A stretch of 64,000 bases of DNA from Bin87 sp965261925 (GTDB taxonomy: Bacteria > Chloroflexota > Dehalococcoidia > Lucifugimonadales > UBA3495): positions 3,844,001-3,908,000 of the forward strand of contig OZ253486.1 of assembly GCA_965261925.1 (NCBI GenBank), read 5' to 3'. The notes below the pieces were generated by a model. The model saw only the letters and a list, made by a program, of their open reading frames with translations. It had not been told where the DNA came from and did no database searches. Of the stretch, positions 45,061-54,504 are shown piece after piece (the stretch's first letter is position 1; each line of letters opens with the position of its first letter). The position numbers and the translations under genes were made by a program.

Positions 45061-45312
45061 TGAACAACTCGGCGGCCAGTATCTGAGTGCGCGGGTTGGG
45101 TTTCCGACGACAAACTCGTGAAAGGCTACTGAGTAAGGATAGCATGGGGTAGATCGGTACACGAGGTGGTGGAGAGCTCTCTGGGCCATCCTATTTTAGC
45201 TGGCCTTCCTGAGGTCGTTGACCATCTCGGGCTCGCCTGGGGCTGATGAACGCCATCGCCGCGATGTTCGCTGGCCCCAGATGGCAACGCTGCTGCACCC
45301 ACTTCATGGCCA

Positions 45313-45587
45313 ACTCGCTCACCGGCGAATACCGGTGGCCAAAGCGCCGACAGCGACCTTGGCTCGACTTTACGCAAAATCCAAAAAGAACAATGGATGT
45401 CCCCGCTCTGGGGCGGCACCACACGTGGCAAGTACCGGAAGGTTTTTCACTGTCCGCAGTTACCCCAGACATTTAAGAACTCCCGGGTGCTCCTATCATC
45501 CATTCTCAATCGTCATCGCTCATGGCACCCAAAAATGCGTAAAGTCCAGCTTGGCGTACGATGCTACCCCCTGCTGGAGTTGACCCC
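45313..45587 (+). mobile_element. Tn3-family right end with last codons of tnpA, split by a small insertion
   Basis: NSLTGEYRWPKRR matches the end of the Tn3 transposase fragment at 19475. With the 186-bp insertion removed, the sequence runs AAAGCGCCGACAGCGACCTT then GGCGTACGATGCTACCCCCT and ends at GACCCC, aligning with the inverted repeat of the 19.1-kb Tn3 remnant. Nothing of the rest of the transposon was found to the left. Confidence 0.6.
45364..45549. mobile_element. MITE-like 186-bp insertion inside a Tn3 end
   Basis: Ends share GACTTTACGCA in inverted orientation (45366-45376 and 45536-45546). The direct 6-bp repeat CTTGGC at 45358-45363 and 45550-45555 fits a target duplication. No coding potential of its own. 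Taking it out restores the Tn3 terminal repeat, which shows it arrived later. Confidence 0.6.
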
Positions 45588-45633
45588 ACGCTGGCCGGTT
45601 CATGCCGGCCGACGGGCGCGCAGAGGAATAGCA

Positions 45634-46013
45634 ATGCTGGAACAGAAACACCTGCTGGGACGATGACGTTACCGGGGCAGCGATGACAAATTGTGTGCCG
45701 CATTCGTCCACCAGGTTCAGGTGTATGAGAAACGCACCGGCCGTCGGTTCCCTTCGGTCGAACAGCGCTGCGCCGTCCTGCTGTGGCTGCAGCGGCGAGG
45801 GTGCCAACTACAGTGGGAGCCCGCGGACATCGTGGTCAACCGGACCAACGGCGACGCGTACGCGAGATGTTCACGCGGGACCAGTTGAAAGGCATGGCTT
45901 GGCGCTTTGAACCTCATCGGCGGCGTCCAGGTGCATCGGGCAGTAAGCAAATGCTCTACGCAGCGCAAGCCCGGGTTACCATATCCAAGACCATGACCGA
46001 CATTGCATCCTGA
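45634..46013 (+). pseudogene. Unidentified gene with a stop and a frameshift
   Basis: AGAGGAATAGCA precedes ATG 45634 (MLEQKHLLGR), an in-frame TGA follows at 45664, and the frame goes on SDDKLCAAFVHQVQVYEKRT, GRRFPSVEQRCAVLLWLQRR, WEPADIVVNRTNG. From about 45865 the next frame continues REMFTRDQLKGMAWRFEPHR and KQMLYAAQARVTISKTMTD. Both halves look coding, so the original protein was about 125 residues. Family unknown. It starts 47 bases after the Tn3 end. Confidence 0.5.
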
Positions 46014-46203
46014 GATGCATCGCTCGTCGAGCATGGACAGGATGACTTCAGACAGGCGGCTCCATCGAGCGCCGCGCGAGAACATGTATTCCGGGCCCCT
46101 TGGGTGAGCCTGCCATCTATCATATGCTACCCTTGATATCGAACATACACTGCCCAATCCCGAACCCATACGTCAATGGGTTTGCCTTGGAGCGCTTACA
46201 AAA

Positions 46204-46587
46204 ATGCAAAATCGCATGAATCTGCCTGTTTTCCCCCCGCGAGGCGCTCAAACGTACATCGTAGATAACGACCATCCTAGCCTCGCACGCTGTCCTTTGG
46301 CTATACAAGGTTCGCCGTCGGACATTCTGCGAATCGTGCAGATATTCTGGGACTACCGAACTTGGTACACACTAGAACCAGCTGGAACCCATGCCGATGC
46401 GATGGCAATCGATGGGTCCAGTGGCCTTGAGGCATCGATCCACGAGCTTTACCGATATAACGAGAGCGACCCCCAGTTTGCGCAAGGCGTCGATTCAGTG
46501 ACCATCTTCTACACGAAAGGAGCCAAGCAAAGGGTAAAGAAACAACTGGCAACCTTCCCTGATAGGTTGCTGCGATTGGGTGACTAA
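46204..46587 (+). CDS. Small protein of unknown function, 127 aa
   Basis: Starts MQNRMNLPVFPPRGAQTYIV with GGAGCG upstream. No signal peptide or membrane segment. Segments DYRTWYTLEPAGTHADAMAI and GVDSVTIFYTKGAKQRVKKQ suggest a soluble alpha/beta protein. Not recognised. The gap between it and the next plus-strand gene is about 170 bases. Confidence 0.55.
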   Translation: MQNRMNLPVFPPRGAQTYIVDNDHPSLARCPLAIQGSPSDILRIVQIFWDYRTWYTLEPAGTHADAMAIDGSSGLEASIHELYRYNESDPQFAQGVDSVTIFYTKGAKQRVKKQLATFPDRLLRLGD

Positions 46588-46758
46588 ACCCTGGGACCGG
46601 TCAATAAGTCGGTTCATATTTCCACGAGTTCCGGCACGAAATCTTTGGCTGTCTTGGAACAGTGCCTCAATATTTCCGTTCCCGAGGTTGGAGTTCACCT
46701 GTGTTTGAACAACAGCATTGATCCGTCGTTTGCTGCTTACTTCCCTCGTGAGGGGCCG

Positions 46759-47277
46759 ATGCCCCTGACTGCACAGGCCCCGGTCCTGAAGCAGCAAGAA
46801 TATACTGAACAGGCCGCCTGGGAGCTAGCATCCAAGTTCTTGTTGGCTTCTGGCGTCTCTGTCACAGAAGACCGCCAACACCCGAACGGCGTCAGTGAAT
46901 TCCCTGATTATCGTGCCTTGTTCGATGGTAAGGATACCTTAGTTGAAATGACCTCGGTGCCGGACATGAAGAAATGGACGATTAACGCCAACAACCGTCG
47001 ATTGGAAGAAACCATCGCGAAAGTGGCCCGACAACAAAACGAAACGCTTGAAGAAGTAGTTGAAGCCCTGCACCGCGTCATCAATAAAAAACGGGAGCGC
47101 GTTTTGAAACATAAGGCAAGCCTAGGGACTTGTCCGGAGCCAGGGTACTCGTTGGTTTTATCCAATTATTCGACGCACGATTTGGCCGTACAGTCGCTGT
47201 GGTCAAGCCAGGACCTTTCGGTTTTCAACGACATCATGCTGATCCAGTTTGGAGACCAAGTTCACAGCGTCCGGTAA
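46759..47277 (+). CDS. Putative nuclease-like protein, 3' end at an IS1380 remnant
   Basis: 172 residues from ATG 46759 (GAGGGG upstream); an in-frame start at 46645 is possible. GVSEFPDYRALFDGKDTLVE with VEMTSV recalls a PD-(D/E)xK core with the Lys replaced, but this is weak. The rest is a charged helical region (IAKVARQQNETLEEVVEALH) and a LVLSNYSTHDLAVQSL strand. Its stop lies three bases before the IS1380 remnant, so the natural end may have been lost. Confidence 0.4.
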   Translation: MPLTAQAPVLKQQEYTEQAAWELASKFLLASGVSVTEDRQHPNGVSEFPDYRALFDGKDTLVEMTSVPDMKKWTINANNRRLEETIAKVARQQNETLEEVVEALHRVINKKRERVLKHKASLGTCPEPGYSLVLSNYSTHDLAVQSLWSSQDLSVFNDIMLIQFGDQVHSVR

Positions 47278-47279
47278 GT

Positions 47280-47851
47280 CCGAATCCACCAAAGCGATGT
47301 GCCCTGGCGTTGACACCGAGGATGATCGGCAAGGGAATGCGAACGGGGCAGTTCCGATTCCAGCGGATGGGAAGGCGACGCGAGGTAGCCACACCGACAC
47401 GATTCTGGTGGTCCGCGGTGGCCATGACGGGCGTAATTCGGCAGTTGGTGGGCAAGGAGTACCCCTCGCGGACCGAGTTGGTGCGAGTTGGCGAGGATGT
47501 TGAGTCGGCGGCGGACGTGCGCCGTCAGGAAGGGAACGACAAGGCGCGCAATCGGGCCAGGGCGCGACTGCACTGGTTTTCCCAGAGCCAGCGCTTTGCT
47601 CGCCCAGACCGATGCGCACCGTCCAGCGAGCCAGGTTATACTCCATCACCTGAACTGCCAGCTAGGCGGCGTTGGCAGGGAAACGTCCCAAGGGGAGATG
47701 GTTGAGCCCGACGCTGTACTTGAAGTCCCGAGTGGCATTCTCGATTTCGGCGTGGCGGCGATGGTCGGCCTCCAGTGTCAGCGGTTCCCCGTCTCGGCCG
47801 GTGATGCAGCCGTGATAGCTATAGTTGACGAAGAGGGCCAACTGACTAACG
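47280..47851 (-). mobile_element. IS1380-family remnant G (transposase C-terminal region)
   Basis: Begins with CCGAATCCACCAAAGC, a decayed left end. The minus strand then encodes damaged parts of the transposase C-terminus (EIENATRDFKYSVGLNHLPL near 47700-47750, with frameshifts and a stop). The 5' half and right end are missing. Non-functional. Confidence 0.75.
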
Positions 47852-47957
47852 TGCGCCTTGCCCCAAATCAAATGTTATCGAACTCCGGTCGCGCGATGCC
47901 TCCTGGTAGATCCAGCCACGAATTTGGAGTGGCCAACCACCGTCGGCCTCCGCCTTA

Positions 47958-47996
47958 TTGATACCCTCAATGATTCGTACAAGGGTCATTACGTAA
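47958..47996. repeat. 39-bp repeat, copy 1
   Basis: About 31 of 39 positions match the sequence at 63555-63593. The last 16 bases, AAGGGTCATTACGTAA, are identical and contain the palindrome TTACGTAA. It lies between an IS1380 remnant and the end of the helicase gene. Confidence 0.6.
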
Positions 47997-48012
47997 TTTT
48001 GCATCCACGTAG

Positions 48013-51000
48013 TCAGTCATCCGGCTCGAACACCAGCTCCGGCACCACCACCTCCCAGGCTTCAGTGCGAAGACCGTCCCGGTACTGCGATTCTGACTTT
48101 TCCCGGTCCCAGTTGACCACCGCCAAAACGGTCGCGTCAACGCACCGCATTCCGCCGGGAGCCCTGAAACCTCGCGCCAATTGCCCCACAACCACACCGC
48201 TCTGATCCAACAGCTCCTGTCGGTCGCCCCTTGAACTCACCCGCAACGGGACTCCAGGCGTAAGCGCGGCGATGGTTTTGTGCACCGGATGGTCAGGATC
48301 GCGGTACCCCGCGAAGCCAAGGAAGACATCGCGCAGGCTGAGCCGCTGGTAGCGACGCGCCAGTTCCGGCACCGCCGGAGGATGGGCCACGGGATCGCTA
48401 CGGAGTAACGTCGCGGGCATGCCCGACAGCGCATCCTGGAAAGGGTGCGGCACGGGCAGGCGCATGAGCGTGAGGGTCTGTTTGGCGCGGGTCATGGCCA
48501 CGTAATAGAGCCGACGCGCGGCGTCCGCATCGTCACCCCTTCCGATGCGGTCCCAGCGGCCGTCCAGGATCAGCACATGGTCAAACTCCAGCCCCTTGGC
48601 CCGGTGAGCGGTCAGCAGCAGCAACCCGCGCTGGCGGCGGCGAACCTCCCTACCCCACTCGGCCAACCATTCGATGAAGCCGTCCACCGGCGTTTCCGAA
48701 CCACCGGTTTCCAGCGCGTACTCGGCCGCGGCTTCCTGCAGCAGTTCGATCCAGGGATTGGCGGCCTGACCCGCCAGCCACGTCTCGATTTCGCCGCTGG
48801 CCACCAGGCGAGAATCCCGTCCCCTGAGCCAGTTCACCAAATCCTGCGTTTCCCGCAGGTGCCACACGCCGGTGAACTCCTCGTTGGCCATCTGCACCGG
48901 TATGTCCTCCAGTTCGCACAGGCTTCGCACCGGGTCCAGATAGCTCCAATCTCGCGCCACCACGGCGCAGGTCGACCAATCCCAGCGCGTCACGCGCTCG
49001 GACAGACGTTTCAACTCCGCCACGGCCGCCTGCGCCTGGGATATGGTGGTGTCGCCAGCGGGCAGGATCTGCACCCGTCCCTGGGCCACCGGGTCGATCA
49101 GGGTCCAGTCGCCGCCGGGAGGATCCTGCGCCCGCGCCCGGTTGACCACGATGGGATGACCCTCCTTCATCCGCAGCTTGGCCGGCTCGATCACCGCATT
49201 GGCCGATGTGATGATGTTGGCCGTGGACCGGTAGTTGTCGGTCAGATATGACGGCCTGGCGCCGTAGTCCGCCTCGAAGCGGCGGATGAACTCCGTGGAC
49301 GATCCATTGAAGGCGTAGATGTTCTGGTCATCGTCGCCCACGGCGAAGAGGCTGAGCCGGTCGTCGGCTTCAGGCTTGGTCCGGCCGGCCAGGGCGGAAA
49401 TCAGCTCGTACTGCTCGGATCCCACGTCCTGGTACTCGTCCACCAGTATCCAGCGAAAACCGGCCAGCAGCCGTTCCCGGTGCTCGTCCGCCTCTTCGGG
49501 CGGGAGTCCCTGTCCCCGCAAGAGCGCCACCGCCTGGCGCATCACCTCGTGGAAATCATCCTGCTCCAGGCGGTTGGCCCGTCCGGCGAAACTGGCGCCC
49601 ACCAGCCGCATGGCCAGCGCGTGGCAGGTGAGCACCGTCACCCCGCGGGTATCGTCGCCGATCAGGTCGGCCAGGCGGCGCCTGATCTCCACGGCAGCAT
49701 GACGGTTGTAGGCCAGGGCCAGGATGCCCCGGGGGTTCTCCCGCCTCACCCGGACCAGGTAGGCGATCCGGTGCACCAGCACCCGGGTCTTGCCCGATCC
49801 TGGTCCCGCCAGCACCAGCACGTTGGTCTGCTCACGGTCGTCGGCCACGATGCGCCGCTGTATCGGGTTGTTCAGGCTCTCCACGATGGTTCGCCAGGAC
49901 TCGGGCGTGGTCTGACGGGCCAGTTCACGGTCCCGGTCGGGCAACCAGCGTTCCAGGAACTCCTCCTCGGACAGGCTGAAGTAGTCCATGGCGAGGTTCA
50001 GATGATCGGCCGTGGGCCGCAGGCCGTGCTGGGCGTATTCCGCCATCACGTGGATCTGCCGCACCTGTTCGTCGTAGTGGAGCTGCAGGGAGGCGAAGTC
50101 CGTCTGGGCGAAGCCGCGGCGTTCCGGCTTCAGCAGGATGGTCATGGCCGGCCGGAACACCGCCAGGCCCTTGTTCAACCGGACGACCTCCTGCTCGTGC
50201 AGCCACAGCAGGGCCCGGTCCATCAACCGGTCGGGATGCCTGATCTGGCCGTTCAGGACCAGGTCCGACTTCACCGCCGACAGCAGGTTGCCCATGGTGG
50301 TCTCGGCCAGCAGGTCGGTGCCCCGTGTGCCCCGGGGCAGCGCGGACAGCAGATGGTCCAGCAGCAGTCCCGCAGCGGTGCGGCGCAGTTCCGCGGTCTT
50401 CGCCAACGATCCCCAGTCCCGCTGCAGCGTCACCTGCACCATCTCCCGGTCCCGCCCGCGCAGTCCCAGGCTTCCTCCGCCCCCACCCTCACCCCGTCCG
50501 TCGGCGGCGATGCTGCGCACGATGCCCCGCACCAGCTCCGGCAGCGCGTGGGAATGTCCCTCATCCCTGAGTTCCTGGGTCGCGTTGCGGAGATGCAGCG
50601 GGAACATCTCCCCTTTCTCCTGATCGGGCGCCCGCTCGCGCATGAGGTTGATCACGCCCTGCTCCAGGTCCGCCGCCTGCTGAAAGCGCCGCCGTGACGC
50701 GCGCTCCACCCCAGCGTGGACGAAGGCGGTGATCGCCGTGTCATTGCTGGCGATGCCAAGTCCCTCCAGGTCGTGGAGCGCCTTCCGCACCCCCTCGGGG
50801 GTGAGCCCCGCCGCCGCCATCAGCTCGTCGGTGGATATGCCCTCGTCGGCGTCGGCTTCGAACAGCGCCTGGCAGATGGTCAGCAGCCCTTTACGGTACG
50901 CATTCGTGATATCCGCTTTTTCCAGCCGCGCCCGGGCATCCTCCAACGTGGCCACCCGCAGGGAGGACGGGAACACCTGCACCCGGTTCTCTTCACGAGT

Positions 51001-53169
51001 GAGCAGCACCGCCTCCTCCAGCCATGCCACGGCAGTTCTGACCCGCGTGTCCTCGGTGCCGGAATCCCGCTCGAACACGCCCTCATCGTCCTCCCGCAGG
51101 ATCTCGCCGGCGGTGGCCACCACCTCTCCGTTGAGGCGCTTCTTCCGGTCCAGGTTGCGCAGCGCCCGCAGCACACCGTGGATCTCCCGTCGGCTCAACC
51201 GGGAACGGGCCGACATCCCGAACTGTCGCTCCACGTCGTCCTGGGCGTAGAGCAGCACGCACCGAGCCGCCTGCTGGTCCCGGCCCGCCCGGCCCGCCTC
51301 CTGCAGGTAGTTCTCCAGCGACCCGGGAATGTCGGCGTGGATCACGAGGCGCACGTCGGGCTTGTCGATGCCCATGCCGAAGGCGTTGGTGGCACAGATG
51401 GCCCGCAGTCCCCCGTTGATGAAGCTCTCCTGGACGTTCTTCTTGGTCTCCGGCGGCAGACCGGCGTGGAAGTAGTCCGCCTTCACGCGCTTCTCCTGCA
51501 GGAACTGGGCCACCTCCTCGGCGTGCCGGCGGGTGGCGCAGTAGATGATGGCTCCTCCCGGCACGTGGTCCGGCAGGTCCTCCCGCAGCAGTCCGTAGAT
51601 GTCGTCGAACTTGGCCGAGCTGCGGGTGGGCACCACCACGAACTCCAGGTTGGTGCGCCTGGCCCCGCCGTCGAACACCTTGATCTCGATGCCCAGCTCC
51701 TCCTGGAAATACTCTATGATCTCGTCCTTGACGTCGGGCTTGGCGGTGGCGGTGAGGCACAGCACCGGCGGCGCCGGATCGTCGCCACCACTCTCCCGTA
51801 TGAAGCGTCCCACGTAGCGGTAATCGGGCCGGAAGTCGTGTCCCCACTTGGACAGACAGTGGGCCTCGTCCATTACCCAGCAGCCGATCTCCCGCTGGTC
51901 CAGCACCCGCCGCAGGGACACGCTGCGCAGCTGCTCCGGCGAGATGATGAGGATGCCGGCGTCCCCCAGGCGCACCCGTTCCAGCGCGTTGGCCCGTTCC
52001 GGCATGGACAGAAGGCCGTTGACGGTGACGCAGGAACCGATGCCGCGGGATTCCAGGCCCGCCACCTGGTCAGCCATGAGCGCCACCAGGGGCGAGATCA
52101 CCACCGTGAGCGCTCCGGTCTTGTCGTAGCGGGACAGGGCCGGCAGCTGGTAACACAGCGACTTGCCCGCGCCGGTGGGCAGGATGCCCAGCACGTGCTC
52201 TCCGGCCATGGCCGCCTCGACGATGCCCTGCTGCAACGGCCGTCCGTCTTCACCAGCGGGCCTGGACCGGAAATCGTCGAAGCCAAACCACCGGGTCAGT
52301 TCCCGGCGGGGGTCGTGCCGCTCCCGGCACCATTCGCAACCGGCGTCGGTGCAGATACTATCCCGCAGCCAACGCACCAGCCGCCCCGCCTCGGGAAACT
52401 GGTGCCGCACCCAGGGCGGTATGACGGAATTGCTACCCGCCACCGACAGCCACGCCAGCGCGTAGGCCAGCTCCCAAGGACGCTGCCCGGCGTCCTCCAT
52501 GGCCGCCAGGGCTTGCGTCCGGCACGATGTCCCGGCGAGACGGCGTTCAATGGCCCCATACGCCTCCCCATCGGACGGTCGCGGCGCGCGGCGCAGGTGG
52601 GCAAAGCACCGGTCGAACCCGACGTTGTCGTTTGCACTGGTCAACCAGTGCCAGGCCGTGAGCAGGTCCGGGTCCGCTTCTTTGAATGCCTTCTGCTGGT
52701 TGTCGAACACCTCCAGCACCAGCCGGGCGTCAAGCTCGGGATCGTTCCGGCGTCCCCGCTGCAGCGAACCGTCCTGATAGTGCTTCACCAGATAGTGATA
52801 AGGGTTGCGGGGGAAGGCCAGGGGATTGAGCCGGAGCGTGTCCACCACCGGCAGGTCCAATAGCTTGAGACCCGGGTCGGCGGCCCGCAGGTGGGGCAGG
52901 TCGAAGTCGATCAGGTTGTGTCCCAGCACGAAGTCCGCGCCGTCGGCCAGCTCGTCCAGCCTGGCCAACGCCTGGGCCAGGTTGCGGCCGACCCGAGGGA
53001 TGGCAACCTTTTGACCCGTGTCCGGCCTCACGCCGGCCAGGGCGTGGATCCGGTTATCCGCCTTCCCGACCTCCAGGTCCAGCGACAGGCAGCGCGCCAG
53101 GGTGCCTTCAGGGCTGCGCGACACAGGATCCGCATCGCTCTGCCGTGGTTTCACGTTCCCGGTGGCCAT
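48013..53169 (-). CDS. DEDD exonuclease-RecQ helicase-UvrD helicase fusion, 1718 aa
   Basis: Three DNA-processing parts in one chain. The N-terminus looks like a DEDDh 3'-5' exonuclease: LSLDLEVGK, VLGHNLIDFDLPHL, then ELDARLVLEVF. The RecQ part has Walker A LPTGAGKSLCYQLP near residue 336, VMDEAHCLSKWGHDFRPDY, and GMGIDKPDVRLVIH with QEAGRAGRD. The C-terminal UvrD/Rep part has LAGPGSGKTRVLVHRIAYL near 1123, WILVDEYQDVGSEQYEL, DNYRSTANIITSAN and TAHRAKGLEFDHVLIL. ATG 53169 is chosen to avoid overlap with vapC. Housekeeping RecQ is about 600 residues, so this is an accessory repair or defence protein. VapBC lies directly upstream on the same strand. Confidence 0.85.
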   Translation of the reverse strand: MATGNVKPRQSDADPVSRSPEGTLARCLSLDLEVGKADNRIHALAGVRPDTGQKVAIPRVGRNLAQALARLDELADGADFVLGHNLIDFDLPHLRAADPGLKLLDLPVVDTLRLNPLAFPRNPYHYLVKHYQDGSLQRGRRNDPELDARLVLEVFDNQQKAFKEADPDLLTAWHWLTSANDNVGFDRCFAHLRRAPRPSDGEAYGAIERRLAGTSCRTQALAAMEDAGQRPWELAYALAWLSVAGSNSVIPPWVRHQFPEAGRLVRWLRDSICTDAGCEWCRERHDPRRELTRWFGFDDFRSRPAGEDGRPLQQGIVEAAMAGEHVLGILPTGAGKSLCYQLPALSRYDKTGALTVVISPLVALMADQVAGLESRGIGSCVTVNGLLSMPERANALERVRLGDAGILIISPEQLRSVSLRRVLDQREIGCWVMDEAHCLSKWGHDFRPDYRYVGRFIRESGGDDPAPPVLCLTATAKPDVKDEIIEYFQEELGIEIKVFDGGARRTNLEFVVVPTRSSAKFDDIYGLLREDLPDHVPGGAIIYCATRRHAEEVAQFLQEKRVKADYFHAGLPPETKKNVQESFINGGLRAICATNAFGMGIDKPDVRLVIHADIPGSLENYLQEAGRAGRDQQAARCVLLYAQDDVERQFGMSARSRLSRREIHGVLRALRNLDRKKRLNGEVVATAGEILREDDEGVFERDSGTEDTRVRTAVAWLEEAVLLTREENRVQVFPSSLRVATLEDARARLEKADITNAYRKGLLTICQALFEADADEGISTDELMAAAGLTPEGVRKALHDLEGLGIASNDTAITAFVHAGVERASRRRFQQAADLEQGVINLMRERAPDQEKGEMFPLHLRNATQELRDEGHSHALPELVRGIVRSIAADGRGEGGGGGSLGLRGRDREMVQVTLQRDWGSLAKTAELRRTAAGLLLDHLLSALPRGTRGTDLLAETTMGNLLSAVKSDLVLNGQIRHPDRLMDRALLWLHEQEVVRLNKGLAVFRPAMTILLKPERRGFAQTDFASLQLHYDEQVRQIHVMAEYAQHGLRPTADHLNLAMDYFSLSEEEFLERWLPDRDRELARQTTPESWRTIVESLNNPIQRRIVADDREQTNVLVLAGPGSGKTRVLVHRIAYLVRVRRENPRGILALAYNRHAAVEIRRRLADLIGDDTRGVTVLTCHALAMRLVGASFAGRANRLEQDDFHEVMRQAVALLRGQGLPPEEADEHRERLLAGFRWILVDEYQDVGSEQYELISALAGRTKPEADDRLSLFAVGDDDQNIYAFNGSSTEFIRRFEADYGARPSYLTDNYRSTANIITSANAVIEPAKLRMKEGHPIVVNRARAQDPPGGDWTLIDPVAQGRVQILPAGDTTISQAQAAVAELKRLSERVTRWDWSTCAVVARDWSYLDPVRSLCELEDIPVQMANEEFTGVWHLRETQDLVNWLRGRDSRLVASGEIETWLAGQAANPWIELLQEAAAEYALETGGSETPVDGFIEWLAEWGREVRRRQRGLLLLTAHRAKGLEFDHVLILDGRWDRIGRGDDADAARRLYYVAMTRAKQTLTLMRLPVPHPFQDALSGMPATLLRSDPVAHPPAVPELARRYQRLSLRDVFLGFAGYRDPDHPVHKTIAALTPGVPLRVSSRGDRQELLDQSGVVVGQLARGFRAPGGMRCVDATVLAVVNWDREKSESQYRDGLRTEAWEVVVPELVFEPDD

Positions 53170-53206
53170 GTCGTCCCGTTTGTACCGTAGCTTGGCGCCG
53201 TCATCT

Positions 53207-53608
53207 TCAGCCGTGGTTGCCCAGCCGCAGCCAAGCGATGCCCGCCACGGCTTCGAAGTGCCGGTCCGCCGATACCAGATCGGCCCCCGTTTCCATGGCG
53301 TGGGCCGCAATCCACACGTCGTTGGTGGGGATGGGGTTGCCCCTGGTCCGGAGGGCCGCGGCAATCCGGGAATACCGGTCGGCCGTTACCAGGCCCACCG
53401 GCACGAAGGACACGTAGGGGTTGTCCAGGAAGGAACGGAGGTCGGTGGCGTTTCGATCGAAACGCGAGCCGTGCCGGAAACCGTAGAGCAGTTCACCGAT
53501 GACCACGGCCGACATCAGGACCTCGGTGGCATCCCGCACCACCGCCGCGGTCTGGTCATCACCTCGCATCAGTCGCGAGTAGGCGTTGGAATCCAGCAGG
53601 ACCCTCAC
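53207..53608 (-). CDS. vapC: VapC-type PIN-domain toxin
   Basis: 133 residues. PIN ribonuclease residues are visible: VLLDSNAYSRL (first Asp), SAVVIGELLYGF (Glu), PTNDVWIAAHAM and LVSADRHFEAV (further Asp). It cleaves RNA unless bound by the antitoxin. GTG 53608 overlaps the vapB stop as GTGA; a TTG two codons earlier is an alternative. Confidence 0.9.
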   Translation of the reverse strand: MRVLLDSNAYSRLMRGDDQTAAVVRDATEVLMSAVVIGELLYGFRHGSRFDRNATDLRSFLDNPYVSFVPVGLVTADRYSRIAAALRTRGNPIPTNDVWIAAHAMETGADLVSADRHFEAVAGIAWLRLGNHG

Positions 53609-53868
53609 CGCCAAGCGGCCTCGTCGATGACCTCAAACTCCTCGAGGGCCGCATCCAGCTCGGACGCTTCGTCTTCGCTCCACGTGCCGATCAGGTGGTC
53701 TAGCGACGAGCCCACCGTGTCGGGTCCTTGCCCCGGATCAGCCAGGCCGGCTCCCTTGCGCAGCAGCTTCAGCGCGGCCTGGTTCAGCGACGTGCCGTCC
53801 CGCTTCGCCAGGCGCTGGATACGCTCTGCCAGTTCGTCATCGAACCCTCTGACCGTCAGCTGGTTCAC
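53605..53868 (-). CDS. vapB: VapB/FitA-type antitoxin
   Basis: 87 residues with an N-terminal ribbon-helix-helix (NQLTVRGFDDELAERIQRLA, then GTSLNQAALKLLRK) and an acidic C-terminal toxin-binding tail (DEASELDAALEEFEVIDEAA). Such antitoxins repress their own operon. The four-base overlap with vapC shows coupling. Confidence 0.85.
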   Translation of the reverse strand: MNQLTVRGFDDELAERIQRLAKRDGTSLNQAALKLLRKGAGLADPGQGPDTVGSSLDHLIGTWSEDEASELDAALEEFEVIDEAAWR

Positions 53869-54330
53869 GCTGCCTCTTCCAGTGATGCACCGAACGCATC
53901 AATATGAGGCATCATCCTTGACATCCATCATCGGGTCAAGGGCCCGGGTCATCGGCGCCAGAACTGCACTCAGCGCCAAGCCCCGTTCCAGCGCCTCCAC
54001 ACCGTACGGTTCATCCTCCAGCGTTATGTATCATGGGGAATATACGTGTTACAGTCAAGCATACATGTCCACGAACTCTCACCAGCAGCTAGCTGTCCAC
54101 CCGTTTTCAGCATCCCCAGAATAGGCGTGGCGGCGCGCCAGTTCCTGCATCGGTCATGGCACGATTGACGCCGTCGGTGTAGCATTGAACTTGAACAGCC
54201 GTCATTTTGCGATGCCCGGCCAGATAACCCAACTCCAGCTTGGCGTCTGGAAGCTCACCGTCAACCAGTAATGCACTCGCTGACGTCGAGGACATAGTAG
54301 CGACGCCCGGCGACTCTGAGGATGCCAGCT
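53869..54330. other. Region with coding-like remnants, no gene assigned
   Basis: On the minus strand 53899-54030 reads LEDEPYGVEALERGLALSAV, then MTRALDPMMDVKDDASY to a stop. It looks like a true protein tail but has no start between its TGA and the rest. At 54107-54295 another minus-strand frame reads ELGYLAGHRKMTAVQVQCYT. Neither could be named. AT-rich sequence near 54030-54065 may hold the vapBC promoter. Confidence 0.3.
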
Positions 54331-54504
54331 ATGACAAAAATTGACGCCGCAACAATGAAAGAGATCGAGCGACTGCTGGACGAGTATCGGAGAGTTCTGT
54401 TCAACTCGCCGTTGTCAATCACAACAAAGAATTCCTACCGGGTCCACGCAGAGTACTTTGTTCGCTGGCTGGCCGACGACTTTGAGCCTGGGGCGATGGT
54501 GTGA
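54331..54504 (+). CDS. Small helical protein, integrase-SAM-like
   Basis: 57 residues: MTKIDAATMKEIERLLDEYR and NSYRVHAEYFVRWLADDF. It resembles the N-terminal core-binding (SAM-like) part of tyrosine recombinases but stands alone. GAGG precedes the ATG. Its stop overlaps the next start (GTGA), so the two genes form one unit. Confidence 0.5.
   Translation: MTKIDAATMKEIERLLDEYRRVLFNSPLSITTKNSYRVHAEYFVRWLADDFEPGAMV

Noticed and set aside
50716..52863. A 715-codon open frame on the plus strand, antisense to the RecQ part of the giant helicase
   Set aside because: Its residues are rich in Gly, His, Val and Arg without domains, as expected opposite a GC-rich gene. The minus strand has unmistakable helicase motifs.
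53170..53364. A longer N-terminus for the exonuclease-RecQ-UvrD protein
   Set aside because: The extra 65 residues overlap vapC in another frame and read as low-complexity Pro/Trp/Arg sequence; vapC has clear PIN motifs there.
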